Positions 8,433 to 17,264 of a DNA stretch of 44,755 nt are shown here, piece by piece. Below the pieces are notes generated by a model. That model was not told the origin of the DNA. It was given only the letters and a program-made list of their open reading frames with translations, and made no database searches. The DNA lies in NCBI GenBank assembly GCA_029250665.1, contig JAQXEV010000006.1, positions 1 through 44,755 on the forward strand, written 5' to 3'. The DNA comes from Candidatus Thalassarchaeaceae archaeon (GTDB lineage: Archaea; Thermoplasmatota; Poseidoniia; Poseidoniales; Thalassarchaeaceae). Within the stretch, counting starts at the first letter, position 1. Each line of letters begins with the position of its first letter. The position numbers were made by a program, and so were the translations under genes.

Positions 8433-9998
8433 ATGGCGCGGATTATCACAGACGCTTCTGGTCAACGATACCAACTCGATGAACCGGTCCCCTTGAGCCC
8501 TGCTCCTGAGAACATTCGATTGGCAACCGAGAGCAAGCCTTGGAATAATTATTGGAGAATGCTCGGAACGGTGATGTTGGCTTTCCTTATTGTTCAATTT
8601 GGCTTTGCTTCCTTGATTGAGGGGGCACTCTCCGGAATCTCCCTCATCTCAGTAATAGGTGCAATCTGCTCCCTTGCTCCAATCCCCCTCCTATTGCTGC
8701 TTCACAAACCAAAATTGGTTCATGTCAGGTTGGCGGTTCCCGATGTAAAGGGTAAGCGCCACCATCCATTGCCCGAGGGCGGTTCGCTGCGGACTGTAAC
8801 CCCTACTCGTTTCAAGAGATTCTTGACTGCGGATGATTCCGTGTTGGACTTGCCTCCTCCTTGGCAAGTTTGGTTGGTTTTCTCAATCACTGTTGCGACG
8901 AGCGCATTTGTGACTCTATTCGCTCTCAGCGAGTCGACTGAATGGCTGTACATCCTGTTGTTTATTTTGCTTGCAATCCCTCTATGGATAATGGGGTTCT
9001 CGATTCCAGTTTTCGCTTGGTGGGCAACCTCGTCGAAATGGATTGGATTACCTACGAGGCGTCGGGATGCCGAAGCTTGGTTAATCGCAGGTATGGCTTC
9101 GGCATTCCCAGCTATGGTGATTAATACCTGGATTTTCCCCGGTATTCTTCCTTCTTCTTTGCCTAGCGCAGCGGCTGAGTTCCTCTTGTTGGTATTAAGC
9201 GCCCCACTCGGAGAAGAATTGTGGAAATTGGTCGCAGTCCTCTTATTCCTGCCTTCGATTAAGAGCCCACGTCATGGTTTACAAATCGGTTTTACCGTAG
9301 GTTTGGGTTTCGCCCTCATCGAGAATATGACGTATATCCTGATGGGCGCCTTTGAAGGTTCTCTAAGTCTCGGTTTCACGACTTTAATCCGAGGAATTGG
9401 TTCGATTCCCGGACACGCACTGTGGACTGGGGTTAGTGGATTCGCAGTCGGTTGTTTGGTCGAGGACTACGATATGGACAAAAGAATCCGCTGGCTAATG
9501 CGGCGATTAACGAGTGATGCAGTTGATGCTGTGGAGAATCTCGGCATCGATGTTGATGGTGATGGGGATCATTCTGGATACGATCAACCTCGAGAGAGTT
9601 TGGCAGAATTATTGGCTGAAGTCGATTCATCTACCTCCTCGTGGCTGCTAATTGATTCGAAAACTGGTGAGACGCGTGACGCCGACGGCGTCGAGATGCC
9701 TCAAGATATTCTCACAGACCTTGTGACCTCGTCAGAGGCTGCTCGCTATCGATCCGAGGATGGGATTCAGATTCTTCCTCCTCGTAATATCTTGCAGGCT
9801 TACGGGCTCGCAGTGATTGGTCATGCGATATGGAATGGAACCTCATACCTGTCATTTTTGATTCCTGAATGGATTGGATTGGGTGAAATCGGTGTCCTCA
9901 TCTGTATGTTTGGCTGGACTGCGGTTCTTATCGCAGCTGTCCTTTGGTTAACGCGTCGAGTACTGAGTACAGTGCGCCGAATGCCCACTTTGGTTTGA
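8433..9998 (+). CDS. PrsW-family intramembrane metalloprotease-like protein
   Basis: Multi-TM; 'GEELWKLVAVLLFLPS', 'GLGFALIENMTYI', 'GSIPGHALWTG' and 'IGHAIWNGTSYL'; ORF open from 8379 but the second in-frame ATG is likely the start. Confidence 0.78.
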   Translation: MARIITDASGQRYQLDEPVPLSPAPENIRLATESKPWNNYWRMLGTVMLAFLIVQFGFASLIEGALSGISLISVIGAICSLAPIPLLLLLHKPKLVHVRLAVPDVKGKRHHPLPEGGSLRTVTPTRFKRFLTADDSVLDLPPPWQVWLVFSITVATSAFVTLFALSESTEWLYILLFILLAIPLWIMGFSIPVFAWWATSSKWIGLPTRRRDAEAWLIAGMASAFPAMVINTWIFPGILPSSLPSAAAEFLLLVLSAPLGEELWKLVAVLLFLPSIKSPRHGLQIGFTVGLGFALIENMTYILMGAFEGSLSLGFTTLIRGIGSIPGHALWTGVSGFAVGCLVEDYDMDKRIRWLMRRLTSDAVDAVENLGIDVDGDGDHSGYDQPRESLAELLAEVDSSTSSWLLIDSKTGETRDADGVEMPQDILTDLVTSSEAARYRSEDGIQILPPRNILQAYGLAVIGHAIWNGTSYLSFLIPEWIGLGEIGVLICMFGWTAVLIAAVLWLTRRVLSTVRRMPTLV

Positions 9999-10041
9999 TA
10001 GTCACAGGGAATCCTTCATCATCCGAAGGCGACGGAGAAGG

Positions 10042-10791
10042 TTGAGGGTTATCGTGGAACTCAGCTCCGACCAGATGGTTTCAATCGGTTTAGTCACCGG
10101 GATGATACTGATTTCCGGTCTTCGAGGGATGCTTAATCGGAGTGGTTTGGTCGCTGCGTCGACAGTCGGGTTTTCGGTCTCTTTACTCGGCCATTGGACC
10201 TGGCTGACTATTCTCATCCTCTTCCTCGTCATTGGTTCTTTGGCGACGTTGTGGCGCTACGATGAGAAGGCGGCCTTACGCTTAGCCGAGGACAACAAGG
10301 GGGTTAGAGGTTGGAGGAATGTGATGGCCAATGGTGGAGTTGCGTCGATTATCGCCATCGCTAATTATGCTCTTGACCAGCCCGATTGGGCTTACCTAGC
10401 TGCTGCCGCTTCAATATCCGTTGCTGCCGCAGATACGCTTGCTTCTGAGATCGGTAGCCTCGACCCTCGGACTCGCAGCATTATCAATCTCGAAGCCGTC
10501 CCGGCCGGCACCAACGGAGGAATGTCCGTGACGGGCTCTTTCGCAGCCCTTGCAGGAGGGCTACTCATGGCATTCATGGCAGTCTCACTGTCTTCTGTAG
10601 CAGGATCAACGATTCCACTGATGACTCTCTTCATAGTTGTGACAATAATTGGTTGGCTAGGCTGTCAAGTCGATTCGATTCTGGGTGCTGTATTCGAGAA
10701 TAAGGGAATCATCGGTAAGCACACTGTGAACTTCCTCGCCACGCTCTCTGGAGCCTTGATGGCAATTATCGTTCATTCACGCTTCCTCTAA
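10042..10791 (+). CDS. DUF92-family integral membrane protein
   Basis: 249 aa; 'ANGGVASIIAI', 'SVAAADTLASEIGSL', 'VPAGTNGGMSVTGSFAALAGGL' are DUF92-type motifs. Confidence 0.8.
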   Translation: MRVIVELSSDQMVSIGLVTGMILISGLRGMLNRSGLVAASTVGFSVSLLGHWTWLTILILFLVIGSLATLWRYDEKAALRLAEDNKGVRGWRNVMANGGVASIIAIANYALDQPDWAYLAAAASISVAAADTLASEIGSLDPRTRSIINLEAVPAGTNGGMSVTGSFAALAGGLLMAFMAVSLSSVAGSTIPLMTLFIVVTIIGWLGCQVDSILGAVFENKGIIGKHTVNFLATLSGALMAIIVHSRFL

Positions 10792-10801
10792 GGAGGAAGC
10801 G
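10780..10801 (+). terminator. Perfect 9-bp hairpin CGCTTCCTC-TAAG-GAGGAAGCG overlapping a stop codon
   Basis: Arms 10780-10788 and 10793-10801; loop contains the TAA stop of the DUF92 gene. Role as terminator is inferred. Confidence 0.4.
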
Positions 10802-10895
10802 AATTCTAATCCCTCTTGGAATCGTTTTCATCGAACACGAGTAAGCGCGGGGTTTGAATGCCGGTCGGCAGGGCGTTGAGTTGAGAGAGATAGCC

Positions 10896-13220
10896 ATGCC
10901 GAGGCCGCGGATTCTGACAGTAGTGGTGATTCTGCTACTCCTAGGGACTTTGGCGTCGAGCAGTACTTCTGCTCAAAGTGGAGAGGAATACGGCCCCGGA
11001 CTTGACCTTGAACTGCCACAATCTCACAATATTTTCCTCCACGGGACCGAAGAGACTCCTGAGTTACGGCGCGATTGGCCAATACTCACTGGAATCCCTG
11101 GTGGTTCAGCGAGTTTCTCGAAAACGGTCGGCGCACCTCAGACGCTGCTCGACGTTGAAGGCGCGCCGATTGAGGAGGCGTTTTCCCTCAACGGAACAGT
11201 CACCGTCGATCTCTATGCTTCCCTCGAAGCGAAATCGCCGGTTTGTAGGCAGACCAATGTAATTCCAGGCTCTCCAGCAGGAGCGACGACGGTTTTCTTT
11301 GTTACCTTGCAGTGGGGGTCATACACCATTTTGAATGGGGTTACAACGAATGATTTGACGATGGAGGAATCATACACTCAGTCTCATCTTTTCCAAGTCG
11401 AGGTTCCTATCGAGGATATCAGCCTTGGTCCGGGGGATGTGCTCTCTCTCCAAGTTTCCGTTCAACACGACTGCGTTCAACCGGGGTCACTCTGGTGGGG
11501 GACGTATGATGCTCGGAGTGGAATCACTTTCACCGGTGACCTAATTGATCCACAAATGAATCAAGTCACCGACTCCAATAGGATCACAAGAATCGAATTC
11601 ACCCCAATTTCACCCTGGGGTTCCGACGACTTCTCAGATCAGGTCATCGAGGTCGTCGGACCGATGGATGATTACGAATCGATGGTACATGGATTCGGTC
11701 AGGAGGATGAGCGTCTCGAGCACTTCGAGGCGCCACATTCATTCAGAGTGGGCGAGGCTAATCGGACAGTTCTAACTTGGTCGACATCGAATCCATTGCA
11801 ACCGGGATTGTACATGATTGATGCTTGCTTTACTCTACAGGACCAGGACCCGGCTGAACCATGCGATGTTGTAGCGGTACTGAAATTCGAGGTCGAGAAA
11901 GATCCCGGGGCTCTGCTAAGTGGTACTTGGGTTGCTGTGATGATTCCACTCGGAGTCATCGCTTGGTTGGGTGCCTCGATGCGTGAGGCAATGCTGCCGA
12001 TGCCGGCCTATGCAGTAATCCTCGTTCTTGCACTTGCCAGTATCGGACCAGCGATTTATTTGCCTGATATCGATGCAAATGCCTCGCGGGACGACGGCGC
12101 TGCGCCTTCCTTCACTTTGCTCGAACACGGTGGCGACGGCTCGATTTCACTCTCGGATTTACTCTCAGATTCTGACGCTGTGGTCGTTGGGATGTATGTG
12201 CCTGGGTCGGCCAATGCAATTCGTCAAGCCAATGACTTCCAGATGGCCGAAGCCTTGATCGACAGCGACGTTACTTTCGTTCAAATTGCGACTGGAAAAG
12301 GGGTCAGAGCTGTCGATTTGGATTCTCACTCGGTCATTATCAATGGTTCTTGGCCGCTATTGATGGACAAGTCCGATTCAAGCATAGGACTGGCCTTCCC
12401 CAGCGGCGCCAGCGACGCTGTAATCATCATCGATGCCGCTGGCTTCGTTACTGATTGGAATCCGGGAACTTACTCCAGTTCCGAGATCGCCGATGCGGTC
12501 GAGGATGCTAGCAAGGGTTCTGGGCACAGTTTCCTCGATCCGCTGACTTTGCTTTGGGGAACCGCGCTACTACCAATATTCATCCTCGCGATGCCCCGCG
12601 AAAGTCGCTATGAGGAGCCGGACGAAGTTCTGTTACCCGGTTCTGGAGTTCTCCTAACTCTGCTGGGTGCTGGATTTGGATTCGCGATTTGGGCTGTGCC
12701 TATTTCTCTCATGGCGGTCGCTGGACTCGGTTCAATTTGGATTTGGATTGAAGTTGGCCTTGCATCGCTACTTACCTATCACGGTGTCAGAACGCTGACT
12801 AATGGAAGAATTCCAGAGGTCGATTGGATTGCTGGAAAGATGCATTCTATGCTGCCGCAGGCCTACCGTGAATGGAGAACAACGTCTTCATTTAGCGATG
12901 ATGTCCATCTCGGAATTTGGCTTGCTTGGTTGATTTGGTTACGCACACCTGACATGGTTGCTCAGGGGGTTGGCTCGGTCGCCCGTACAGGCGGCTTTGG
13001 GGTGATTTTGGCTTTGGCGATGTTGGGGGGACTAACTCTCACCGCGGGCCTTGCGGTCGTTCTCTCGCGTGGCATAATCGGCGTTACAGGCCCGATTCCT
13101 CGTACTCTGGGTAGTCTCAGCGTTGGTATCCGTCCGAGAGCTTGGGGTTTGGCCAGTGCCATGCTTGGGGCTTGGTTACTAGTGAGCCTAATCGTTGGAC
13201 CTTTGATTGGTTCACTATGA
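10896..13220 (+). CDS. Secreted/membrane protein with thioredoxin-like segment lacking catalytic cysteines, multi-TM C-terminus
   Basis: Signal peptide 'ILTVVVILLLLGTLASSSTSAQ'; redoxin-like middle; TM helices; ORF open from 10854. Confidence 0.65.
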   Translation: MPRPRILTVVVILLLLGTLASSSTSAQSGEEYGPGLDLELPQSHNIFLHGTEETPELRRDWPILTGIPGGSASFSKTVGAPQTLLDVEGAPIEEAFSLNGTVTVDLYASLEAKSPVCRQTNVIPGSPAGATTVFFVTLQWGSYTILNGVTTNDLTMEESYTQSHLFQVEVPIEDISLGPGDVLSLQVSVQHDCVQPGSLWWGTYDARSGITFTGDLIDPQMNQVTDSNRITRIEFTPISPWGSDDFSDQVIEVVGPMDDYESMVHGFGQEDERLEHFEAPHSFRVGEANRTVLTWSTSNPLQPGLYMIDACFTLQDQDPAEPCDVVAVLKFEVEKDPGALLSGTWVAVMIPLGVIAWLGASMREAMLPMPAYAVILVLALASIGPAIYLPDIDANASRDDGAAPSFTLLEHGGDGSISLSDLLSDSDAVVVGMYVPGSANAIRQANDFQMAEALIDSDVTFVQIATGKGVRAVDLDSHSVIINGSWPLLMDKSDSSIGLAFPSGASDAVIIIDAAGFVTDWNPGTYSSSEIADAVEDASKGSGHSFLDPLTLLWGTALLPIFILAMPRESRYEEPDEVLLPGSGVLLTLLGAGFGFAIWAVPISLMAVAGLGSIWIWIEVGLASLLTYHGVRTLTNGRIPEVDWIAGKMHSMLPQAYREWRTTSSFSDDVHLGIWLAWLIWLRTPDMVAQGVGSVARTGGFGVILALAMLGGLTLTAGLAVVLSRGIIGVTGPIPRTLGSLSVGIRPRAWGLASAMLGAWLLVSLIVGPLIGSL

Positions 13221-13342
13221 GTCCAATCATTGGTAAGTTGCTCAGTTCAATTTGATAGATACCCGACAAGGTCATGTAAGGTTTTGACACTATTCAACCG
13301 TGAGCATCATAAGAGTGGGGCCGCTCGTCGATTCACTCCCTT

Positions 13343-13531
13343 GGGGGTATAGTATAACCTGGTAGTACCGCGGGCTCCAGTTGCACGGGAATGACGACGA
13401 GTGGGTAATCTGATGGTTTTGATGACCAACTGGAGCACCGACCCATCGCAAACCGAGAGCGTGCATCTACTAGGTGCACGCTAGGCGGAAGATACCCGCT
13501 GATCTGGGTTCAAATCCCAGTGCCCCCACCA
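13343..13531 (+). tRNA. trnW: tRNA-Trp (CCA anticodon) with 113-nt intron (13381-13493), CCA 3' end encoded
   Basis: Acceptor GGGGGTA/TGCCCCC, D-arm GTAT/GTAC, anticodon stem GCGGG/CCCGC, loop CTCCAG|A, T-arm CTGGG-TTCAAAT-CCCAG, then ACCA. Exon1 13343-13380, exon2 13494-13531; relaxed bulge-helix-bulge with bulges AG|T and AT|A. Confidence 0.93.
13391..13441 (+). ncRNA. Box C/D 2'-O-methylation guide embedded in tRNA-Trp intron
   Basis: Box C ATGACGA 13391-13397; D' CTGA 13410-13413; C' TGATGA 13420-13425; D CCGA 13438-13441. Guide CAACTGGAGC pairs with GCTCCAGTTG (13374-13383), fifth nt before D opposite C34; D' guide pairs with TACCCGCT, fifth nt opposite position 39. Confidence 0.85.
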
Positions 13532-13627
13532 AATCTAATTGAACGAGAGTAATCTTAGATTTTGTGATTTTGTTTCAATCTCGCGTATAGGTTGGATTGA
13601 AGGAGTACCGCTGTGCGGCGTTGACTG

Positions 13628-15751
13628 ATGAATAGCAGGTCGGTGGCAGTCGCGCTCGTGCTTCTGCTGATGTCGCCATTGGCTGGCAGTATCGCAGCAA
13701 CGAGCGCTGAAGAGAGTCTGGAGCCACTCGATGCTAAGGGCTTGCAGATGATTGAGGTAGGTCATACCATCGATGTTCCTAACCAAGCTCCAATCTGGTG
13801 GGATACCAGCCTCCAGTGGTGGGAATACACAACACTCGACTCCGACCGAAATGGCATCCACGATTCTCTTCAGAGCGCGGCTGGTCCGGTCAATGTTGGA
13901 ATCTCTTACGCGCGTGAGGTGACTCAAGCCGACCGCGATACCCTCGAGCAACTCGGATACGAAATCAATCTTGAACTAACTCTCGTCGACGCAGTTCTTC
14001 TGGGAGATGTTGACGCCTCACAAGTCTGGCAACTTGCCGAAATCGAAGGTGTTGTCATGGTTGAGCGATATGGATCATTGATCTTTTATGGCGATGTTCA
14101 GACTCCTGCAGTCAAGGCGAAAAACTCGACAGAATATCCTCTTGGTGCCTGGGACTTCGGAGTCACTGGTAAAGGTGTCAACATCGCCATGGTCGATACC
14201 GGTGTTGACAATGAACACCCTGGTCTAGACGGAAAATTCGTTGCCGGCTACGATGCTGTCTGCTACATGCACTCGGACCCACAATGCGTTCTCGCCGGCG
14301 GTCGTCAAGACGATGGTTCATTCGACCCAGACGATGGTAACCAACACGGCACTGCCTGCATGGGAATGGCTAGCGCTACTGGAATTGAAGCCGATGGTTC
14401 GCAGTCCGATTTCTATGGCTCCGCTCCCGATGCAGGCCTTGTAGATGTCCGAATCGGCACAGATGTCGGAGCCGGACCATTCGAGAATTACCTCCTCGAA
14501 CAGGAATTCTACGAATCAGCCATGAATGGCCTCCAGTGGATTATTGACCATCGCGACGATGCCTGGGTGGGTGTAGACGAAGCTAGCCACGGCATCGATA
14601 TCATCTCTCTTTCATGGGGCATAACCAGCCACGAGAACGGAGGTTCAGATGGCAACGATATGCACAGTAGAATCCTCGATGAGGCGATGGAATTGGGTGT
14701 GGTGGTTTCGAATGCTGCCGGCAATGACGGTGAAGATAACGATGGTCTTTCGGGAATGAGCGCATCTTCGCTTTCGATTACTGTTGCTGCCACAGATGAC
14801 CAGAACACAGTAAACCGCTCAGACGACACAATCGCTGGTTACTCCTCACGCGGGCCACGCAAGGACAACGGCGACGGTAATCCAGTCAACGAATTGGTTC
14901 CCGAGATCAGCGCACCCGGCTCGAATATCATTCAAGCCGAAGGATGCGTGAGTAGTGGTGGTTGCAATAATTTCCTCGGAGCCGATGCCTCTGACAATAC
15001 CTACACAGGGCGTGGTAGTGGCACTTCCTACGCCACACCCGCGGTGAGTGGAGTGATTGCATTGGTCATCGAAGCCAATGAGAATCTCACTCCGCTGCAA
15101 ATCAAAGAGATCCTCAAGCATACTTCCGAACTTCGTGGTGAGCCGAGTGCTCCCGAAGTCGATCCCTATTGGAATCGAGACTTCGGCTATGGCATGGTAG
15201 ATGCACGCGCAGCAGTTGACCTCGCGTTATTCCTACGCGATTCAGACCAGTCTCCACTCATCGACCCAAGCCTGCAGAGTCACAGCCTCAACCTGACCAT
15301 TGGTGATGTGATCAATATCACCGGCCACGCATGGGGTCAAGCAGGAAGCATTGATCGGGTCGAGTACAGAGTCGATGGAGGTGAGTGGATGGAAACGACC
15401 TACTCCGCTACACCCAGCGAGGTCGGCGCTCTCACTCCATTCCTTTGGCACGTTCTCCTGAACCCAGCAAAACTTGCATCAGGTGAACACACGGTAGAGG
15501 TTCATGCGGTAGCAGGAGCGATGCACTCACTCCCAGTCTTCTTCGAAGTAACGGGAAGTGGCTCGGCGGAATCAGCGATGGGCATCCCGCCTATAGCAAT
15601 CGGCGCGGTAGCTCTCGTCGGTCTCTTTTGGCTCGCTTCTCTTGTTCTTATCCGCTATCGCTCAGACGATGAGATTGAGGCGATAATCGATAATGTTCGT
15701 ACCACCCGCGACGAAATCGACGAAGTCGTCGAGGCAGAGCTGCTCGAATGA
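13628..15751 (+). CDS. Secreted, C-terminally membrane-anchored subtilisin-like serine protease (S8)
   Basis: 707 aa; Asp motif 'VAMVDTGVDNEHPGLDG', His motif 'NQHGTACMGM', Ser motif 'GSGTSYATPAVSGV'; signal peptide and C-terminal TM. Confidence 0.93.
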   Translation: MNSRSVAVALVLLLMSPLAGSIAATSAEESLEPLDAKGLQMIEVGHTIDVPNQAPIWWDTSLQWWEYTTLDSDRNGIHDSLQSAAGPVNVGISYAREVTQADRDTLEQLGYEINLELTLVDAVLLGDVDASQVWQLAEIEGVVMVERYGSLIFYGDVQTPAVKAKNSTEYPLGAWDFGVTGKGVNIAMVDTGVDNEHPGLDGKFVAGYDAVCYMHSDPQCVLAGGRQDDGSFDPDDGNQHGTACMGMASATGIEADGSQSDFYGSAPDAGLVDVRIGTDVGAGPFENYLLEQEFYESAMNGLQWIIDHRDDAWVGVDEASHGIDIISLSWGITSHENGGSDGNDMHSRILDEAMELGVVVSNAAGNDGEDNDGLSGMSASSLSITVAATDDQNTVNRSDDTIAGYSSRGPRKDNGDGNPVNELVPEISAPGSNIIQAEGCVSSGGCNNFLGADASDNTYTGRGSGTSYATPAVSGVIALVIEANENLTPLQIKEILKHTSELRGEPSAPEVDPYWNRDFGYGMVDARAAVDLALFLRDSDQSPLIDPSLQSHSLNLTIGDVINITGHAWGQAGSIDRVEYRVDGGEWMETTYSATPSEVGALTPFLWHVLLNPAKLASGEHTVEVHAVAGAMHSLPVFFEVTGSGSAESAMGIPPIAIGAVALVGLFWLASLVLIRYRSDDEIEAIIDNVRTTRDEIDEVVEAELLE

Positions 15752-15878
15752 GATAATCTCTCGAAGATTTCAGAACCTCGCAACTCTAGTGATTTTGGAC
15801 CAAGAAATGCCTCCTAGGCAGCGAATCCGAAGGATTAGAGGGTGTGCCTTCAAATGCTCATTGAGTCGTCCGTAGGTC

Positions 15879-17027
15879 GTGGTGCGGTTTTCGGAACGAG
15901 CGAACAGCATCCGTCCTACGGGAGTTAGGCGGATGTTCGACATGGCTGGCGATGACGCTGTCCAGTTTGGTTTGGGGGAACCTGATTTCCAACCTCCTGA
16001 CCTCGCTATCGAGGCTTTCACTCAAGCGATGAAGGAAGGTCGCAACAAGTACACTACCACAGCAGGCCTTCCTCCGCTGCGACAAAAGATCGCAGAGACA
16101 TGGCATCATAGAATCCCGACACTAGACGAAAACAATGTCTGCATGACCATGAGCGGTACGAATGCGTTACTCGATATTTTCCTCGCTCTCGTTGACCCTG
16201 GTGACGAGGTTCTTCTGCCAGAACCGTATTTCCCACTCTATCCAACTGACGTGGTAATCTGTGGAGGACAACCCGTTCTCTACCAGTGCCTCTTCGACAA
16301 TGGATTTGTTCCTACAATTGCTGACCTTGAATCGAGGCTGACTGAGAAAACGGTCGCGATTCTGTACAATTTCCCAAGTAATCCAACCGGAGGAAATGTG
16401 ACTCCAGAACAGCGCGATGAGTTGATTGAGTTCGCACGCGCGAATGATTTGTGGGTTATCACTGACGAAGTCTACGATCGCATCGTTTACGATTCCGAAC
16501 ATGTCTCCTTCTTGGGTGCGGGTTATGACAAAGTCATCATGATCAATTCATTTTCCAAGACCTTCGCCATGACCGGCTGGAGGATTGGCTACATTCTCTC
16601 GCCCGACCCCGAAGCGATGAGTCATATCACCAAGATGCAGTATTATGTTACTGCGTGTAGCAATGATGCGATGCAATACGCTGTTCTCGAGGCCTTGGAA
16701 AAGGCCTCGGACTACCCGGCGATGATGCGTGATGAATTCAAGGAGCGCCGGGATTTGATTTGTGCTCGCTTGAATGCTATGCCTGGAGTATCTTGTCACA
16801 TTCCAACAGGCGCGTTCTACGTCTTTCCGAAAATCGATGTGCCGGGGATGAATAGTGAAGAGATTGCAATGGCTTTGCTCGATGGAGGAGTTCTCTGTAG
16901 TCCAGGTTCCGCCTTCGGCGAGGCCGGTGAAGGGCACCTCAGATTCGCTTACACCATCGGTCGTGAGGGCATCTCGCGCGGCATGGACCGCGTCGAGAAG
17001 GTCCTCGCCGAATTGCGCGGCGATTGA
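15879..17027 (+). CDS. PLP-dependent class I/II aminotransferase (aspartate/aromatic type)
   Basis: 382 aa; 'YNFPSNPTGG', 'VITDEVYDRIVYD', 'INSFSKTFAMTGWRIGY'. Confidence 0.92.
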   Translation: MVRFSERANSIRPTGVRRMFDMAGDDAVQFGLGEPDFQPPDLAIEAFTQAMKEGRNKYTTTAGLPPLRQKIAETWHHRIPTLDENNVCMTMSGTNALLDIFLALVDPGDEVLLPEPYFPLYPTDVVICGGQPVLYQCLFDNGFVPTIADLESRLTEKTVAILYNFPSNPTGGNVTPEQRDELIEFARANDLWVITDEVYDRIVYDSEHVSFLGAGYDKVIMINSFSKTFAMTGWRIGYILSPDPEAMSHITKMQYYVTACSNDAMQYAVLEALEKASDYPAMMRDEFKERRDLICARLNAMPGVSCHIPTGAFYVFPKIDVPGMNSEEIAMALLDGGVLCSPGSAFGEAGEGHLRFAYTIGREGISRGMDRVEKVLAELRGD

Positions 17028-17039
17028 GGGGGCGACGGA

Positions 17040-17258
17040 GTGTCTGGTGCAGCCACATTGGGTGCCTTCGTGCTGGGATTAGCATTGTTCACCATCTGTG
17101 CTCGGAGAATTGAACCTAGAATCTCTGGAGTATTCCTCATTCTAGCCGCAGTCGGACTTTTCATGATCGGCCCAAACCCATTCCTCTTCGGAATGTTTCT
17201 TGCGACTGGTTGGGCCGTATTGAATCACGGCGTCGAGAATATATTTCCTGTAAGGTGA
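17040..17258 (+). CDS. Small membrane protein (2 TM)
   Basis: 72 aa, hydrophobic, GTG start, closely follows the aminotransferase. Confidence 0.5.
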   Translation: MSGAATLGAFVLGLALFTICARRIEPRISGVFLILAAVGLFMIGPNPFLFGMFLATGWAVLNHGVENIFPVR

Positions 17259-17264
17259 TACTTC

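Noticed and set aside
13451-13457. Alternative box D at ACCGAGA in the tRNA-Trp intron
   Set aside because: Would shift the guide so that the fifth nt no longer faces C34; the CCGA at 13438 gives the correct geometry.
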